This document shows, piece by piece, positions 62,763-64,000 of a stretch of DNA of 64,000 nt. The stretch's first letter is position 1; each line of letters opens with the position of its first letter. Origin of the DNA: a cyanobacterium endosymbiont of Rhopalodia gibberula (lineage in GTDB: Bacteria > Cyanobacteriota > Cyanobacteriia > Cyanobacteriales > Microcystaceae); assembly GCF_003574135.1 (NCBI RefSeq), contig NZ_AP018341.1, positions 434,001 through 498,000 of the forward strand. The letters run 5' to 3'. The notes beneath the pieces were generated by a model. It was not told where the DNA came from. It worked only from the letters and a program-made list of their open reading frames with translations, and ran no database searches. The position numbers were made by a program, and so were the translations under genes.

Positions 62763-62764
62763 GC

Positions 62765-64000
62765 ATGACTAGAGCAACAAGAACCGATAGCTCAGATATT
62801 CCTAAAACTTCTCCGATTATTGCTTACACTGTAGCTATGCCTCAACCAAGTTCCCATATTTTTGAGGTGAAGTTACAAGTTAGCCAATGGCAAGAGTCTA
62901 TTCTAGAATTAGGAATGCCTGTGTGGACTCCCGGTTCATACTTAGTTCGGGAATACGCTAGACATATTCAGTATTTTTATGCATCTTCTAGCCAAGATAA
63001 AACAAAATTATTAAGTCAGAAAATTAGTAAAAACCATTGGATAATTGAAACAGGAAATGTTAACGATATTACGATACATTATCAAGTTTATGCCAATGAA
63101 CTAACCGTCAGGACAAATCATTTAGATAAAACTCATGGCTATTTTAATGGAGCCGCCTTATTCTATTTTATTACAGGGTTAGAAAAACAGTCCATTACTG
63201 TACAAATAATCCCCCCAGTTACTCAATGGAAAGTTAGCACAACCCTACCCAAAATTCCTGGAAAAATCAATTTATTTCAAGCAAATGATTATGACACATT
63301 AGTAGACAGTCCTTTTGAAATTGGTACCCATAATATTTATACTTTTGAAGTTTTAAAAAAATCCCATCAGTTAGTCATTTGGGGACATGGTAATATTCAG
63401 CCTATTTCTCTAATTAGGGATGTTAAAAAAATTATTGAAATAGAAGCTAAATTATATAGAGAACTTCCGTATGATCACTATCTATTTATCCTACATCTAT
63501 CGGGAAGTTGCTTCGGTGGATTAGAACATAAAAGCTCTTGTTCTCTAATTTATCCTCGTTTTGGCTTTCGAGCTAAGGACAAATATAATCGTTTTATTCA
63601 GTTAGTTGCACATGAATTTTTTCATCTGTGGAATGCTAAACGCATTCGACCAAAAGCCCTAGAAACTTTTGATTATGAGCGAGAAAATTACACTAAATCT
63701 CTCTGGTTTTTAGAAGGAACGACTAGCTATTATGACATGATAATGCCCCTGAGAGCAGGAATTTACGATATCGATAGTTTTTTCGAGATTCTAAGCAATG
63801 ATATCACTCAATATTTGAACACACCAGGACGCAAAATTCACTCTTTAAGTGAATCGAGTTTTGATGCTTGGATTAAATTGTATCGCAGTGATACTCATAG
63901 TGATAATGTTCAGATTTCCTATTATTTAAAGGGGGAATTAGTCTCGTTACTTCTGGATTTATTGATTCGATCACGTCATAATAATCAGCGATCACTCGAT
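62765..64000 (+). CDS. M61 family metallopeptidase, cut by window edge
   Basis: 412 codons are in view from ATG at 62765, open to the edge. The N-terminal domain has MPVWTPGSYLVREYARHI and the catalytic domain has CFGGLEHKSS and the zinc motif VAHEFFHLWNAKRIRP (HExxH), followed by LEGTTSYYD, as in glycyl-aminopeptidase-like M61 proteins. The PDZ domain expected at the C-terminus lies beyond the window. It begins 2 bp after the Crp-type regulator gene. Function in cyanobacteria is not established. Confidence 0.9.
   Translation, partial: MTRATRTDSSDIPKTSPIIAYTVAMPQPSSHIFEVKLQVSQWQESILELGMPVWTPGSYLVREYARHIQYFYASSSQDKTKLLSQKISKNHWIIETGNVNDITIHYQVYANELTVRTNHLDKTHGYFNGAALFYFITGLEKQSITVQIIPPVTQWKVSTTLPKIPGKINLFQANDYDTLVDSPFEIGTHNIYTFEVLKKSHQLVIWGHGNIQPISLIRDVKKIIEIEAKLYRELPYDHYLFILHLSGSCFGGLEHKSSCSLIYPRFGFRAKDKYNRFIQLVAHEFFHLWNAKRIRPKALETFDYERENYTKSLWFLEGTTSYYDMIMPLRAGIYDIDSFFEILSNDITQYLNTPGRKIHSLSESSFDAWIKLYRSDTHSDNVQISYYLKGELVSLLLDLLIRSRHNNQRSLD

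Noticed and set aside
1-64000. Search for CRISPR arrays, rRNA, tRNA, RNase P RNA and tmRNA
   Set aside because: No regularly spaced repeats and no recognisable conserved RNA cores were seen on either strand. A covariance-model scan would be the decisive test.

Overview
The window comes from an AT-rich cyanobacterial chromosome that looks partly decayed. The cyanobacterial assignment rests on a complete kaiA-kaiB-kaiC clock cluster, a three-part pnt transhydrogenase, a delta-12 type desaturase (desA), an SLH/OprB-type porin, a natF/natG-type amino-acid transporter and one GCGATCGC (HIP1) site. Nitrogen fixation is suggested by a protein ending in a Mo-dependent nitrogenase C-terminal (Mo-nitro_C type) domain and by a ModA molybdate-binding protein, although no nif gene lies here. 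By my sum of the called genes, only about 57% of the window codes for protein. The rest is long, very AT-rich spacer with recognisable gene remains. Inference: a Cyanothece/Rippkaea-like unicellular diazotroph undergoing genome reduction, such as the spheroid-body endosymbionts of rhopalodiacean diatoms. The window alone cannot prove this.

Layout. 1-4.5 kb: the C-terminal part of a DUF815-type ATPase runs off the left edge, then decayed sequence, then a SWIM-finger protein and a VanY-type carboxypeptidase. 4.5-8.1 kb: no gene. 8.1-12.8 kb: pntA1-pntA2-pntB and an ACT-domain malic enzyme, all on the minus strand. 13.4-19 kb: modA, obgE, the TerB/Mo-nitro_C fusion, an L,D-transpeptidase and a porin. 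20.3-30.4 kb: gatA, tldD and ftsY stand alone between gaps of about 2.8-3 kb that carry several long hairpins. 32.1-37.9 kb: a minus-strand run of a beta-propeller-like envelope protein, a TIGR03943/DUF318 permease pair, cobL and cobH. 38.2-40.7 kb: natG and natF without the usual second permease and ATPase. 40.7-41.6 kb: a histidine-kinase pseudogene. 41.8-46.7 kb: a DUF4168 lipoprotein, rsmH and kaiCBA. 48-52.8 kb: a large CBS/histidine-kinase/receiver protein, plsC, a coiled-coil protein and a ParA pseudogene. 54.8-57.5 kb: a perfect 698-bp inverted repeat flanks an ecfT/cbiQ-like gene. 58.4-64 kb: murE, desA, a Crp/Fnr-type regulator and an M61 peptidase cut by the right edge.

How the genes fit together. 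Malic enzyme and transhydrogenase would link carbon oxidation to NADPH supply. ModA and the Mo-nitro_C protein point to molybdenum nitrogenase. Envelope functions (murE, L,D-transpeptidase, VanY, porin, plsC, desA) and core functions (gatA, ftsY, obgE, rsmH) are kept, while regulators (a histidine kinase, ParA) have decayed. No rRNA, tRNA, CRISPR array or intact transposase was seen. The most striking structure is the perfect inverted repeat, whose arms each carry a 17-codon ORF with a ribosome-binding site and a 40-nt palindrome behind it.
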